Positions 1 to 11,544 of a DNA stretch of 52,698 nt are shown piece after piece. A program made the position numbers and the translations under genes. Each line of letters starts with the position of its first letter. Within the stretch, counting starts at the first letter, position 1. The stretch comes from Thiohalospira sp051746205 (GTDB lineage Bacteria; Pseudomonadota; Gammaproteobacteria; Thiohalospirales; Thiohalospiraceae): NCBI GenBank assembly GCA_051746205.1, contig JBNJEU010000009.1:1-52698 (forward strand), in the 5' to 3' direction. A model generated the notes under the pieces. The model was not told the DNA's origin and searched no databases. It worked only from the letters and a program-made list of their open reading frames with translations.

Positions 1-2
1 GC

Positions 3-356
3 TCAACGGTGGAAGGTCACCCGCTGATGCCGGGAATCCACCCCGGCATTGGCGCAGAACGCCGTCTCGTGGCCGTCGGTATAGAGGGCGGTGACGTCGT
101 AGCCGAGACCCGGCTCCTTGTTCAGGTGGATGCGGCGCCGTTCCCCCGGGGCCAGACGCAGCAGGGTAATGGTCTCCTGCAGATCGGCACTGCCGTGGTT
201 CACCGTCAACGACTGGATCGGTTCTTCCCCGGCGTTGATGAAGGTGACCCGCAGCGCCCCTTCTCCCGGTCCGCGCAGCAGCCACGCCGCCAGCAGCAGC
301 CCGATGACGAAGGCGCCCGTCGCCAGCAGCCCGTCCCGCTTTGGATAAAGGATCAT
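3..356 (-). CDS. hypothetical membrane-anchored protein
   Basis: This is a 117-residue protein. It has a short basic N-terminus, one strong hydrophobic segment at about residues 8-28 (GAFVIGLLLAAWLL core), and a soluble domain of about 85 residues that should face the periplasm. I do not recognise the family. The start is the ATG at 354-356, because the hydrophobic anchor follows directly; longer in-frame starts reach into the DUF4160 gene on the other strand. It is divergent from that gene with a gap of about 80 bp. The soluble part looks like a small beta-sandwich, but that is a guess from alternating residues. Confidence 0.6.
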   Translation of the reverse strand: MILYPKRDGLLATGAFVIGLLLAAWLLRGPGEGALRVTFINAGEEPIQSLTVNHGSADLQETITLLRLAPGERRRIHLNKEPGLGYDVTALYTDGHETAFCANAGVDSRHQRVTFHR

Positions 357-433
357 CGGTCTCCCTCGGTAATGACGCCCTGAACGCATCGGGCTATGCT
401 CTGAAACAGGCCCGCGCGACAAGGATGTCGAGC

Positions 434-694
434 ATGCCCACGCTGAGTGTATTCTATGGCATCGTGATCCAGATGTACTGGGAAGATCATCCGCCTCCCC
501 ACTTTCATGCCCTCTACGGGGAATACGAAGCACTGGTGGCGATCGATGAACTGAGCGTCATCAGGGGTGGACTGCGCCGGCGAGCGCTGGAACGGGTCAG
601 GGAGTGGGCCGGGAGGCATCAGGCCGCATTGATGGAGGATTGGCAGCTGTGCGCGAAACGGCAACAGCCTTCGAAGCTCCCGCCACTGAGGTGA
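434..694 (+). CDS. DUF4160 domain protein
   Basis: This is an 86-residue protein whose N-terminus (MPTLSVFYGIVIQMYWEDHPPPHFHALY) carries the DUF4160 signature: a short beta strand, then D/E-H-x-P-P-H-F-H-A. The His-rich motif lies at about residues 19-26. The ATG at 434 was chosen because DUF4160 proteins normally begin MPT and AAGGA lies 8 bp upstream; an ATG at 425 is possible. Family knowledge: DUF4160 genes are usually followed by a DUF2442 gene and the pair is suspected to act like a toxin-antitoxin module. No DUF2442 partner follows here, so this is an orphan. Function is unknown. Confidence 0.75.
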   Translation: MPTLSVFYGIVIQMYWEDHPPPHFHALYGEYEALVAIDELSVIRGGLRRRALERVREWAGRHQAALMEDWQLCAKRQQPSKLPPLR

Positions 695-774
695 TACCGG
701 CCTGCCCGTGGCGGGTGGCCGATGTCGTGCTGCGGGAACCCCCGTGCCTCCGGTCCCGAACCCCGCCCTCCGAA

Positions 775-2604
<1,830 letters not shown>

Positions 2605-2951
2605 GGATTGGGCGACCACTGCGGCATTCGGCGCTGCATTCTAACAGAAGGGCGCGGGTCCCGTGCCGGGGGGATTCGGGTGATGAGCAGGACTTGTGTC
2701 AAACCTGGCATGAGGTCCGGGCGCGATCGCGGCTGCGACTGCCATTGATGGCCTGAAATGGCCGGTCCGGGGTGGGTTAATGGTCTTCTGCGCGCCAATA
2801 CGGGCTGGTCAGGGGAGGTCGGCACGTTCCATGCAAAGGTTGCATCGAAACGTTGTTCCACCATTCGAGCCGGGGTCTGCCCCGGAGAGCCCGGGCCCTG
2901 GAGGTCGGCTGTCGCCGCTACATTCCGGGGCCTTCATGACGGGAGGTCAGT
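2605..2951. other. intergenic region between the RNB nuclease and cydA
   Basis: These 347 bases separate divergent genes and should hold both promoters. I see the cydA ribosome site GGGAGG at 2941-2946 and short GC-rich inverted repeats (GCCATT...AATGGC near 2742-2762). I find no convincing -35/-10 pair and no FNR or ArcA-like box. Confidence 0.4.
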
Positions 2952-4358
2952 ATGGAGCTGGATCCACTTTTACTCTCACGCATTCAGTTCGCGTTCGTGG
3001 TCTCTTTCCACGCGTTGTTCCCGGTGTTCACCATCGGGCTGGCGGCCTTCATCGCCTTTCTGGAGGCGCGCCTCTACCGGACCGGCGACCCGGTCTACGA
3101 GCAGATCTCGCGTTTCTGGACCAAGATCTTCGCCGTGGTCTTCGGCATGGGCGTGGTCTCCGGCCTGGTGATGTCGTTCCAGTTCGGCACCAACTGGAGT
3201 TCGTTTTCCTACGCCACGGCCAATTTCCTCGGCCCGGTGCTCTCCTACGAGGTGGTGACCGCCTTCTTCCTGGAGGCCGCGTTCCTCGGGGTACTGCTGT
3301 TCGGTCGGGACAAGGTGCCCCAGGGGGCGCATCTCTTCTCGGCGTTGATGGTGGCCATCGGGACGTTCATCTCCTCCTTCTGGATCCTGGCCGCCAACAG
3401 CTGGATGCAGACGCCGGCCGGGTTCGAGATCCAGGACGGCATCTTCCACATTACCGACTGGATGGCGGCGATCTTCAATCCGTCGTTCTGGCCGCGCTTC
3501 TTCCACATGGCACTGGCCTCGGTTCTGACGGGCGGCTTCGTGGTCGCCGGTGTCAGCGCATGGTACCTGTTGCGCAACCGGCAGCCGGCGATCCACCGGA
3601 AGGCACTCTCCATGACCCTCTGGGTTCTGGTGGTGGCCGCGCCGGCTCAGCTGGTGGTGGGCGATACGCACGGTCTGAACACCTTCGAACACCAGCCGAT
3701 GAAGGTTGCGGCCATGGAGGGGGCGTGGGAGACGAAGGAAGGGGCACCGCTGCTCCTCTTCGCCATTCCCGATGCGGCCAACGAGACCAACCACCTGGAG
3801 ATCGGCATTCCCCATGGCGCGAGCCTGATTCTGACCCACGAGATGGACGGCGAGGTGCACGGTCTCAAGGATGTCCCGGCGGAGGAACGGCCGCCGGTGG
3901 GCCTCGTCTTCTGGGCCTTCCGGATCATGATCGGTCTGGGTGTGGTGATGATCGGTTTCGCGCTGTGGGGTCTGTGGCTGCGCTGGCGAGGCCGGATGAC
4001 CGAGTCGCGGCCCTTCCTGAAGGGATTGAGCTGGATGATCCCGGCGCCGTTCCTGGCGGTGCTCGCCGGCTGGTTCGTCACCGAGGTGGGGCGCGCACCG
4101 TGGCTGGTGTACGGGATCATGACCCACGCGGAGGGGCTGACGCCGAGCCTGACCGGCGGCATGGCCCTGTTCACCCTGCTCGGCTACGGGGCCGTCTATA
4201 CCGTGGTCTTTGTCTCCGGCCTCTACTATCTGTTCCGGATCATCCGTTCCGGCCCGGAAGAGGAGAGCCACGAGCAGCTGTCGGCTCACGCCAAGCGGCC
4301 GCTGTCCGCCAGCGATACGCCCTTTGACGACCCGGTCGCCGATCCGGCCCGGTCCTGA
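2952..4358 (+). CDS. cydA: cytochrome bd-type quinol oxidase subunit I (CioA type)
   Basis: CydA is the haem-bearing subunit of cytochrome bd, which oxidises quinol and reduces oxygen to water at the inner membrane. At 468 residues it has the expected axial ligands: His20 (SFHALFP) for b595, His185 (FFHMALAS) and Met326 (FRIMIG) for b558. It also has Glu100 and Glu108 of the proton path, GRAPW, and the quinol-site motif QPMKVAAMEGAWE. The Q-loop lacks the long insert of E. coli CydA, so it is the short CioA class, often cyanide-insensitive. GGGAGG sits 6 bp before the ATG. It is first in cydABDC. Confidence 0.95.
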   Translation: MELDPLLLSRIQFAFVVSFHALFPVFTIGLAAFIAFLEARLYRTGDPVYEQISRFWTKIFAVVFGMGVVSGLVMSFQFGTNWSSFSYATANFLGPVLSYEVVTAFFLEAAFLGVLLFGRDKVPQGAHLFSALMVAIGTFISSFWILAANSWMQTPAGFEIQDGIFHITDWMAAIFNPSFWPRFFHMALASVLTGGFVVAGVSAWYLLRNRQPAIHRKALSMTLWVLVVAAPAQLVVGDTHGLNTFEHQPMKVAAMEGAWETKEGAPLLLFAIPDAANETNHLEIGIPHGASLILTHEMDGEVHGLKDVPAEERPPVGLVFWAFRIMIGLGVVMIGFALWGLWLRWRGRMTESRPFLKGLSWMIPAPFLAVLAGWFVTEVGRAPWLVYGIMTHAEGLTPSLTGGMALFTLLGYGAVYTVVFVSGLYYLFRIIRSGPEEESHEQLSAHAKRPLSASDTPFDDPVADPARS

Positions 4359-4382
4359 ACAGCCGCAAGGAGGTAGTACACG

Positions 4383-5378
4383 ATGTTCGACCTGACGATA
4401 CTCTGGGCGGTGATCATCGCCGTCGGGATATTCATGTACGTGTTGCTGGACGGCTTCGACCTCGGGGTCGGCATCCTCTTTCCGTTCGCCCCCGGCGAGG
4501 GGGACCGGGACGTGATGATGAACTCCGTCGCCCCCGTCTGGGACGGCAACGAGACCTGGCTGATCCTCGGCGGCGCCGGGCTGTTGGGGGCCTTCCCGCT
4601 GGTCTATTCGGTCTATCTGCCGGCCCTGTATATCGGTGTCTTCCTGCTGCTGGCGGGATTGATCTTTCGCGGGGTGGCGTTCGAGTTCCGCTTCAAGGCG
4701 GGCGAGCGGTCGCGAAGGTACTGGAACTGGGCCTTCTTCGGTGGCTCGGCGGTGGCGGCCTTTGCCCAGGGGGCGGTGGTCGGAACCTTCATCCAGGGCT
4801 TCGAGACCGAGGGTCTGGTCTACGTGGGCGGCCCGCTGGACTGGCTGACACCGTTCACGGTGCTCACCGGGCTTGGACTGATGGCCGGCTATACCCTGCT
4901 GGGCCTGACCTGGCTCATCCTCAAGACCGAGGGCGAGACCCAGGAGTGGGCCTATCGGTTGGCGCCGCGCGCACTGGCGGTGGTGGTGGCCCTGTTCGTG
5001 CTCGTGAGCTTGTTCACGCCGCTGATCGACCCGCGCGCCTTTACCCGCTGGCTGGAGACCCCCCTGATGTGGTTGTTGCCGCTGGGAGCCGCGCTGGCGA
5101 TCTGGCGGCTGTGGCGGGCCCTGAAGAATCGCCACGAGGGACAGCCGTTCGTGGCCACCATGGCGATCTTCGTGTTCACCTACGGCGGTCTGCTGGTCAG
5201 CAAGTGGCCCTACATGGTGCCGCCGGACCACACCATCTGGGATGCCGCCTCGGCACCGGAGAGTCAGCTCTTCCTCATCCTCGGGGTGCTGTTCGTGACG
5301 CCCATCGTCATCGGCTACAGTGCCTGGACCTATTGGGTCTTCCGGGGCAAGGTGCGCGTCGGCGAGGGCTACCACTAG
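4383..5378 (+). CDS. cydB: cytochrome bd-type quinol oxidase subunit II (CioB type)
   Basis: CydB is the pseudo-symmetric partner of CydA. It is 331 residues, rich in membrane helices, with the family N-terminus LDGFDLGVGILFPF and the conserved APVWDGNETWLILGGAGL segment. The start is an ATG with AAGGAGG upstream (about 4367-4373), 24 bp after the cydA stop. It stabilises the haem centre of the oxidase complex. Its adjacency to both subunit genes and to cydDC makes the assignment secure. Confidence 0.95.
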   Translation: MFDLTILWAVIIAVGIFMYVLLDGFDLGVGILFPFAPGEGDRDVMMNSVAPVWDGNETWLILGGAGLLGAFPLVYSVYLPALYIGVFLLLAGLIFRGVAFEFRFKAGERSRRYWNWAFFGGSAVAAFAQGAVVGTFIQGFETEGLVYVGGPLDWLTPFTVLTGLGLMAGYTLLGLTWLILKTEGETQEWAYRLAPRALAVVVALFVLVSLFTPLIDPRAFTRWLETPLMWLLPLGAALAIWRLWRALKNRHEGQPFVATMAIFVFTYGGLLVSKWPYMVPPDHTIWDAASAPESQLFLILGVLFVTPIVIGYSAWTYWVFRGKVRVGEGYH

Positions 5379-5387
5379 GAGCCGTGA

Positions 5388-7082
5388 GTGAACGAGTCGA
5401 TGTCCCCCGGACGCTGGCTGTCGGAACAGACGACCCCGGCCCGCGCTCCCCTCGTCCTGGCCACCGTGGCCGGGGTCGTGGCGGGGTTGCTGACCATCGC
5501 CCAGGCCGGGATCCTGGCCTGGTTGCTGGCCGGGTTCCTGGTCGAGGCGCGGCCGACCCCGGCGCTGGTCCCGACCCTCGGGCTCCTGCTGACCGTGGTC
5601 GCGGCGCGCGCCCTGACCGGCTGGCTTCGGGACGTCGCTGGACTCCGAGCGGCGGATCGGATCATCGGCACCCTGCGTGAACGCCTGTTCGACCGTCTGG
5701 CCGCACGGGGACCGGTCCATCTCGCCGAACACCCGCCCGGCCGGCTGGCCGCCGCGCATGTTGAACAGCTCCAGGCCCTGGAGGGGTACTACGCTCGTTT
5801 CCTGCCCCAGACGTGGCTCGCCGTGGTGGTCCCGCTGGCCATCGGCGCGGCGGTCCTGCTGCTGGACTGGCTCGCTGCGGCCCTGTTGTTGCTCAGCGCG
5901 CCGCTGATCCCGGCCTTCATGGCCATCATCGGCATGGGGGCGGAGCAGATCAGTCAGAGCCAGCAGGCGGCGGTGGCGCGAGCCAGCGGCCACTTCCTGG
6001 ATCGGGTGCGCGGGCTCACCACCCTGCGGCTGTTCGACCATGCCGAGGCGAGTGCCGCCGAGGTGGAAGCAGTGGCCGATGACTACCGGCAGCGGACCCT
6101 GCGGACCCTGCGGGTCGCTTTCCTCTCCTCGGCGGTGCTGGAGTTCTTCGCCGCCGTGGCGGTGGCCGTGGTGGCCATCTACATCGGCTTTGCGTTGCTG
6201 GGCTATGTCACCTTCGGGCCAGCGGGTGAACTGGAGCTGTTCACCGGTCTGTTCGTCCTGCTGCTGGCCCCGGAGTTCTTCATGCCGCTGCGCCAGCTCG
6301 CCAGCCACTACCACGACCGCGCCGACGCGGTGGGGGCGGCGGCGGAACTGCACCCGCTGTTCGGGGGCGAGACGGTGGGCCGCTCGGCGACGACGACGGG
6401 GCCGGGGAGCGGGGTGCACGCCAGCGCGCCGATGGTGGAGCTGTCGGGGGTCACTGTGGACTACCCCGATGGCCGGCGGGGCCTCGAGGGCGTCGACCTG
6501 CGAGTGAGTCCGGGTGAGCGGGTGGTGCTTGCCGGCCCCTCCGGGGGCGGCAAGTCGACGTTGCTGGCCCTGCTGGCCGGTTTTGTGGCGCTGGCCGGTG
6601 GTCGGTTGCACATCGGCGAATCCGACGGGGCGGATGTCGACGCGGTGGCCTGGATGGGGCAGCGGACCCACCTCTTCAGCACGACTCTGCGGGAGAACAT
6701 CCGGCTGGGGCGTCCCGACGCCGATGACGCCGCCGTGGACGAGGTGGCGGAACGGGCCGGTGTCGCCGAGATGGCCATGGCCCTGCCGGAGGGCCTGGAG
6801 ACCGCCGTCGGCGAGGGTGGCGTGCCGCTCTCCGGCGGCCAGGCCCAGCGGGTGGCGCTGGCGCGGACCCTGCTGAAGGGGGCGCCGGTGCTGCTGCTGG
6901 ACGAGCCCACGGCGGGTCTGGACCCCGAGGGCGAGGCGGGCCTGGTGGCGGCGCTGGAACGCACGCTGTCGTCCACCGGGGCCACGGTGATCATCGCGAC
7001 CCACCATCCGCGTCTGCGGGAACTGGGTCGGCGTGTCGTCCGCGTGGAAGCGGGTCGGCTGACGGAGGTGGTCGTTGGCTGA
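5388..7082 (+). CDS. cydD: CydD, ABC transporter needed for cytochrome bd assembly
   Basis: CydD is half of the heterodimeric CydDC exporter. The pair is required for cytochrome bd maturation and has been linked to cysteine/glutathione export and haem handling. At 564 residues it has an N-terminal six-helix membrane domain (about 20-320) and a C-terminal ATPase with Walker A GPSGGGKST, signature LSGGQAQR and Walker B LLLDEPTAGLD. The start is GTG at 5388 with AGGAG 6 bp upstream, 9 bp after cydB. It overlaps the next gene by 8 bp, so the two are translationally coupled. Confidence 0.93.
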   Translation: MNESMSPGRWLSEQTTPARAPLVLATVAGVVAGLLTIAQAGILAWLLAGFLVEARPTPALVPTLGLLLTVVAARALTGWLRDVAGLRAADRIIGTLRERLFDRLAARGPVHLAEHPPGRLAAAHVEQLQALEGYYARFLPQTWLAVVVPLAIGAAVLLLDWLAAALLLLSAPLIPAFMAIIGMGAEQISQSQQAAVARASGHFLDRVRGLTTLRLFDHAEASAAEVEAVADDYRQRTLRTLRVAFLSSAVLEFFAAVAVAVVAIYIGFALLGYVTFGPAGELELFTGLFVLLLAPEFFMPLRQLASHYHDRADAVGAAAELHPLFGGETVGRSATTTGPGSGVHASAPMVELSGVTVDYPDGRRGLEGVDLRVSPGERVVLAGPSGGGKSTLLALLAGFVALAGGRLHIGESDGADVDAVAWMGQRTHLFSTTLRENIRLGRPDADDAAVDEVAERAGVAEMAMALPEGLETAVGEGGVPLSGGQAQRVALARTLLKGAPVLLLDEPTAGLDPEGEAGLVAALERTLSSTGATVIIATHHPRLRELGRRVVRVEAGRLTEVVVG

Positions 7083-8769
7083 ACTTCGCCCCTATCTCGC
7101 CCTGCTTGGCCGTTACCGGTGGGGGATGGTCGCGGGCTCCCTGCTCATTGCCCTGACGCTGGTGGCGGGAGTCGGCCTTCTGGCCACCTCGGGCTGGTTC
7201 ATCACCGCCACCGGTCTGGCGGGGCTCGCCATTGCCGCCGGCATGGCGGTGAGCCTGGAAGTCTATATCCCCTCGGGACTGATCCGCTTTTTCGCCATCG
7301 GCCGGACCCTTGCCCGGTATGCCGAACGCCTGGTGAATCATGCGGTGATCCTGCGGTTGCTGGCCGACCTGCGTGGTCGTTTCTTCCGCTGGCTGACGCC
7401 GCTGGATCCCGGCGCACTGGCCCGTTTCCGCTCGGCGGACCTGCTCAATCGGATCACCGCCGACATCGATACCCTGGACGGGCTCTACCTGCGCGTGATC
7501 GGGCCGACGGTGGCCGCCGTGTCGGTACTGGTCCTTGCCGCGGTGGTCGGGAGTATTCAGGCCCCGACGGTGGTGCTGCCGGTGGTGGTGTGGTTGGCGC
7601 TGGCGGGAGCGGGGCTGCCGGCTCTGGCCGCGTGGCTCGGTCGGGCCCCCGGCGAGCGGTTGGCCGGTGCGCAACGGCGGCTGCGCACTCTGGCCCTGGA
7701 CGGCTTTGGTGGACTGGCGGAACTGCGGGTCTTCGGTGGACTGGCCGCGCACCAGCGCGAGCTGGCCGAGGCCGACTCCGAGTATCGCCACTGGCGGGAG
7801 CGTCAGGCGCTGGCCGAGGCCGGCGGCACGGCGGCAGCGACCCTGACCGGGCAGGTCGGGGTCGCGCTGGCCGCCGCTCTCGGGGTCGTGGCGTGGGAGC
7901 ATGGCGACCTGACCGGACCCGGCCTGGGTCTGGTGGTCCTCGGTGCCCTCGGTCTGGCCGAGGCATTGACCCCCCTGCCCGGCGCCTGGTTCCAGCTGGG
8001 TCGCACTCGGGCTGCCGCCCGCCGGCTCAATGAGGTGGCGGCTACCGAGCCGCTGGTGCCGGAGCCCGCCACACCGTGTTCCGTGTCCGGAGAACACAGC
8101 CTTGCTCTGGCGGGGGTCAGCCTGCGCTGGTTCTCCCACGCGCCGCCGGTTCTCAATAACCTCGACTGGCACCTTCCGGCCGGCGAAACGGCCCTGCTCA
8201 GCGGCCCCTCGGGGGTCGGCAAGTCCACGGTGGCGGCGCTCTTTGCGCGCCTGGTCGTGCCGGATGAAGGGACCGTTCGTCTGGGGGGGGTGTCGGTTAC
8301 GGAACTGGCGGCGTCGACCCTCTATCGGGAGCTGGCGGTACTGACCCAGCGCAGCGAACTCTTTGCCGACACCATTGCGGGGAATCTCCGGGTCGCCCGG
8401 CCCGAAGCCACCGCCGGTGAGCTCTGGCAGGCCCTGGCGATCGCTGATCTGGCAGATACGGTGGCGACCCTGCCGGAAGAGCTGGAGACTCTGGTTGGTG
8501 AGGGGGGGGCGCGTCTGTCCGGGGGACAGGCTCGGCGCCTTGCACTGGCTCGCGTCATCCTGCGCGATGCCCCGGTGGTGATCCTCGACGAGCCCACCGC
8601 CGGTCTCGATGCCGATGGCTGTCGTCGGCTGGCGCAGCGGCTCGATCCCTGGCTGGCCGGACGGACCGCGTTGGTGGTGACGCACGAGCCGGAACGCCTG
8701 CCGTTGGCCGGTACTCATTACAGCCTGCGCGACGGGATGATGCATCGGGTGGAACCGGTCACGGAGTAG
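7075..8769 (+). CDS. cydC: CydC, ABC transporter needed for cytochrome bd assembly
   Basis: CydC is the partner half-transporter of CydD: 564 residues, an N-terminal membrane domain (to about 310), then an ATPase with GPSGVGKST, LSGGQARRLALAR and VILDEPTAGLD. The start is an unusual TTG at 7075, inside the last codons of cydD, with GGAGG at 7064-7068. The TTG and the overlap suggest that its level is set by coupling to cydD. It completes a full cydABDC operon in which structural and assembly genes are co-transcribed. Confidence 0.92.
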   Translation: MAELRPYLALLGRYRWGMVAGSLLIALTLVAGVGLLATSGWFITATGLAGLAIAAGMAVSLEVYIPSGLIRFFAIGRTLARYAERLVNHAVILRLLADLRGRFFRWLTPLDPGALARFRSADLLNRITADIDTLDGLYLRVIGPTVAAVSVLVLAAVVGSIQAPTVVLPVVVWLALAGAGLPALAAWLGRAPGERLAGAQRRLRTLALDGFGGLAELRVFGGLAAHQRELAEADSEYRHWRERQALAEAGGTAAATLTGQVGVALAAALGVVAWEHGDLTGPGLGLVVLGALGLAEALTPLPGAWFQLGRTRAAARRLNEVAATEPLVPEPATPCSVSGEHSLALAGVSLRWFSHAPPVLNNLDWHLPAGETALLSGPSGVGKSTVAALFARLVVPDEGTVRLGGVSVTELAASTLYRELAVLTQRSELFADTIAGNLRVARPEATAGELWQALAIADLADTVATLPEELETLVGEGGARLSGGQARRLALARVILRDAPVVILDEPTAGLDADGCRRLAQRLDPWLAGRTALVVTHEPERLPLAGTHYSLRDGMMHRVEPVTE

Positions 8770-8848
8770 CTTTTCCATCTCATTCTGTGGTGGAATCAGC
8801 GCCATTCCACTGAACCGGCCGTGAAGCCGGCTCCCCGATGGAGGGGCC

Positions 8849-11449
8849 ATGACCACACAGGAAACCCGGCATCTGCAATCGCGGATCCTGCTGCTGGCAT
8901 TGGTAAGCCTGCTGCTTACCGGCCTGCTGGCCGCCGGCGTTACCGCCTTCGCCTACTACGAGCAGGCGCGCGAGCGCGCCGAGCTGGCGCGGGAGATGAA
9001 CCTGCGCCACCACTCCCTGGCCATCGAACAGTATTTCCAGCGTCTTGAGGACATCGCCTGGCAGGTGGCCAGCCGCTCTCGCATCCGCGATGAGCTGGCG
9101 GCCTATCAGGAAGACGAGACAACGCTCGCCGATCTGCGCACCTTCACCTCCGGCAAGCTGGCCGATGCCCTGGCGCCCTCCGGGGCCGCCGGGATCATCC
9201 GTCTGGATGCTGAACTGGACCGCGTGCTGGCGGTGGGGGATGTGGAACCGGACGCGGCCCTCTGGCCGGAACTGGAACAGGGCCAAACGACCATCAGTCG
9301 GCGCGGGCCTGTGGAATGGGAGGGCAACGGCTATCTGATTCTGGCGGTCCCGATCATCGACCGGGACGATCGCTGGCTCGGCGCCGATATCATCGTTTTC
9401 CCGGTCGAACCGCTGGCCGGGATCCTCGCGCGCGCGGGGGACGCCGATACGCCGGCGCATCTGAGCAGTCCCGAGGGCGTGGTCCTGTCGGCGGCAACGG
9501 GACGACAGGAACTGCGCGACGGGCTGCCCGACGAAATCCGTGCCAGGCTGCCGTCACCGCCGGCGGATGAATGGGAGGTCCAACGCGACAATGGCAAGGT
9601 GCTCTTTGTCGGTCCGGTCAACGGGGACTGGAGTCTGGTGAGCCAGGTGCCCAAGCGCGCGCTCTATGCCGAGGTGGGCGTGGAACTGGGGATGCCGGTC
9701 GGGCTGGTACTGGCCATGGCGATGCTGGGCGGGCTGGCCATGCTGCGCATGATGCGCCCTCTCTCGAGCCAGGTGGTTGAGCAGGCGGCGGCGCTGGAGC
9801 GGGCCACGGCGGAGCAGGAGGACCTGCTGGAGTACGCCCACGGTTTCGTCTACCGCTTCGACAACCATGGCCAGAGCGCCTATGTCTCCCCTGGTGTGCA
9901 GGGCGTTCTGGGCTATCCGCCATCGGTGTTGCCGGAGGCGATCCATGAGGCGCTGATGAGCCCGTTCCTGCCGTATCTCAGTGGCGCAGCGGTTCCGGTG
10001 TCCGGAGAGGGGGGGGCGGAACTGCCACCGGCGCGCGTGACCGTGGAACGGCGCGGCGGCGAGATGGTGGTCCTGGAGCTCAATGCCCGGATCCAGTATC
10101 GCGCGGATAGTGAGCAAGTCATCTTCGGTGTGGCCCGCGACGTGACCGATCGCGAGCGTGCCGAGCGCCGGGTGCAGCATCTGGCCCACTACGACACCCT
10201 CACCGATCTGCCCAACCGGGCGCTGCTCGACGACCGGCTCAAGAAGGCGTTGCAGCGAGCGCAGCGGCGTGATGCCCGGCTGGCCCTGTTGTTCGTCGAT
10301 CTGGACGGCTTCAAGTACGTCAACGACAGCCTCGGCCACCATCGCGGCGACGAACTGCTGCAGGCGGTGGCCGAGCGGCTGCGGGGCGGGCTTCGCGCCG
10401 AGGACACCATCGCCCGCCAGGGGGGCGATGAATTCGTCATGGTCGTCGAGTCCATCGACGGGCCCCGGGAAGCGGAACAGGTGGCGCAGAAGGTCCTCGG
10501 CGCTCTGGGCGAGCCGTTCCGGATCGGCGGTGACGAACTGTTCGTCGGCGCCAGCATCGGCATCAGCCTCTTCCCGGATGACGCCACCGAGGCGGAGACC
10601 CTGATCCGCAACGCCGACTCGGCGATGTTCCGGGCCAAGGCGCGGGGACGGAACAACATCCAGTTCTACACCGAGGAACTGACCTCGGTGAACCAGCGGC
10701 GCCTGATCCTGGAGGCGGGCCTGCGCCGCGCAATCGAGGGTGGCGAGCTCGAAGTGGTCTACCAGCCCCAGTGGCACCTCCCCGGGCGGGAGCTGGCCGG
10801 GGCCGAAGCCCTGGTGCGCTGGCGCCATCCGGAATTCGGCGTGATCAGCCCGGCGGAGTTCATCCCGGTGGCGGAGGAGAACGGCACCATCGGTCTGCTC
10901 GGCTGCTGGGTCCTGCGCCGGGCACTGGAGCAGGTGATGGCGTGGGGCCCGGAACGGGTCGGCCGCATCGGGGTGAACCTGTCCGGCTACCAGATCCTCT
11001 ATGGCGACATCGTCGCCACCGTGGACGCGGTGCTCGAGGAGACCGGTTTCCCGGCAACGCGGCTGGAGCTGGAGATCACCGAGGGGTTCGTGATGGACCA
11101 CGCCGAGCGCGGCATTGCCGTCCTCGAGGAGCTGCGCGATCGGGGTGTGCAGCTCGCGATTGACGACTTCGGTACCGGCTACTCTTCGTTCAGCTACCTC
11201 AAGCGTCTGCCGGTTCACCGTCTGAAGGTGGACGCCTCCTTCGTTCAGGGGGTCGACCACAACCCCGCCGATGCATCCCTGACCGCCTCGATCATTGCCA
11301 TGGCCCACAAGCTGGGTCTGGAAGTGGTGGCCGAGGGGGTCGAGACGGCCGAGCAGCTTGCTTACATCATTGGCGAGCAGTGCGACGAGGCCCAGGGGTA
11401 CTATCTGGATCACCCCCTTTCCCCCGAGGACTTCGCCAACCGGTTGTGA
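8849..11449 (+). CDS. sensor diguanylate cyclase/phosphodiesterase (GGDEF-EAL)
   Basis: This 866-residue inner-membrane protein should make and/or break cyclic di-GMP. In order it has: TM1 (about 12-33), a periplasmic Cache-like sensor to about 275, TM2 (about 277-298), a PAS-like segment (about 325-430), GGDEF and EAL. GGDEF is intact (QGGDEFVMVVES, near residue 526). EAL is intact (AEALVRW near 650, NLSGYQI, LEITEG, DDFGTGYSS, EGVETAEQ), so both activities are plausible and net output cannot be told from sequence. It stands alone after cydC, with its own start 79 bp on. The ligand of the sensor domain is unknown. Confidence 0.9.
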   Translation: MTTQETRHLQSRILLLALVSLLLTGLLAAGVTAFAYYEQARERAELAREMNLRHHSLAIEQYFQRLEDIAWQVASRSRIRDELAAYQEDETTLADLRTFTSGKLADALAPSGAAGIIRLDAELDRVLAVGDVEPDAALWPELEQGQTTISRRGPVEWEGNGYLILAVPIIDRDDRWLGADIIVFPVEPLAGILARAGDADTPAHLSSPEGVVLSAATGRQELRDGLPDEIRARLPSPPADEWEVQRDNGKVLFVGPVNGDWSLVSQVPKRALYAEVGVELGMPVGLVLAMAMLGGLAMLRMMRPLSSQVVEQAAALERATAEQEDLLEYAHGFVYRFDNHGQSAYVSPGVQGVLGYPPSVLPEAIHEALMSPFLPYLSGAAVPVSGEGGAELPPARVTVERRGGEMVVLELNARIQYRADSEQVIFGVARDVTDRERAERRVQHLAHYDTLTDLPNRALLDDRLKKALQRAQRRDARLALLFVDLDGFKYVNDSLGHHRGDELLQAVAERLRGGLRAEDTIARQGGDEFVMVVESIDGPREAEQVAQKVLGALGEPFRIGGDELFVGASIGISLFPDDATEAETLIRNADSAMFRAKARGRNNIQFYTEELTSVNQRRLILEAGLRRAIEGGELEVVYQPQWHLPGRELAGAEALVRWRHPEFGVISPAEFIPVAEENGTIGLLGCWVLRRALEQVMAWGPERVGRIGVNLSGYQILYGDIVATVDAVLEETGFPATRLELEITEGFVMDHAERGIAVLEELRDRGVQLAIDDFGTGYSSFSYLKRLPVHRLKVDASFVQGVDHNPADASLTASIIAMAHKLGLEVVAEGVETAEQLAYIIGEQCDEAQGYYLDHPLSPEDFANRL

Positions 11450-11544
11450 CGGGGAACGATGTTCGGCGAACGCCCCCTAGGCAAACGGGTGGCGGTGGAC
11501 TATAGCTTTAAGTGAGGACCCCCAAACAGGAGGAGAGAAGAACC

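Noticed and set aside
2976..7007. Minus-strand open frame of over 1300 codons across cydABD
   Set aside because: It is the antisense shadow of three well-supported genes, rich in Arg, Gln and Gly with no domain; high GC creates such frames.
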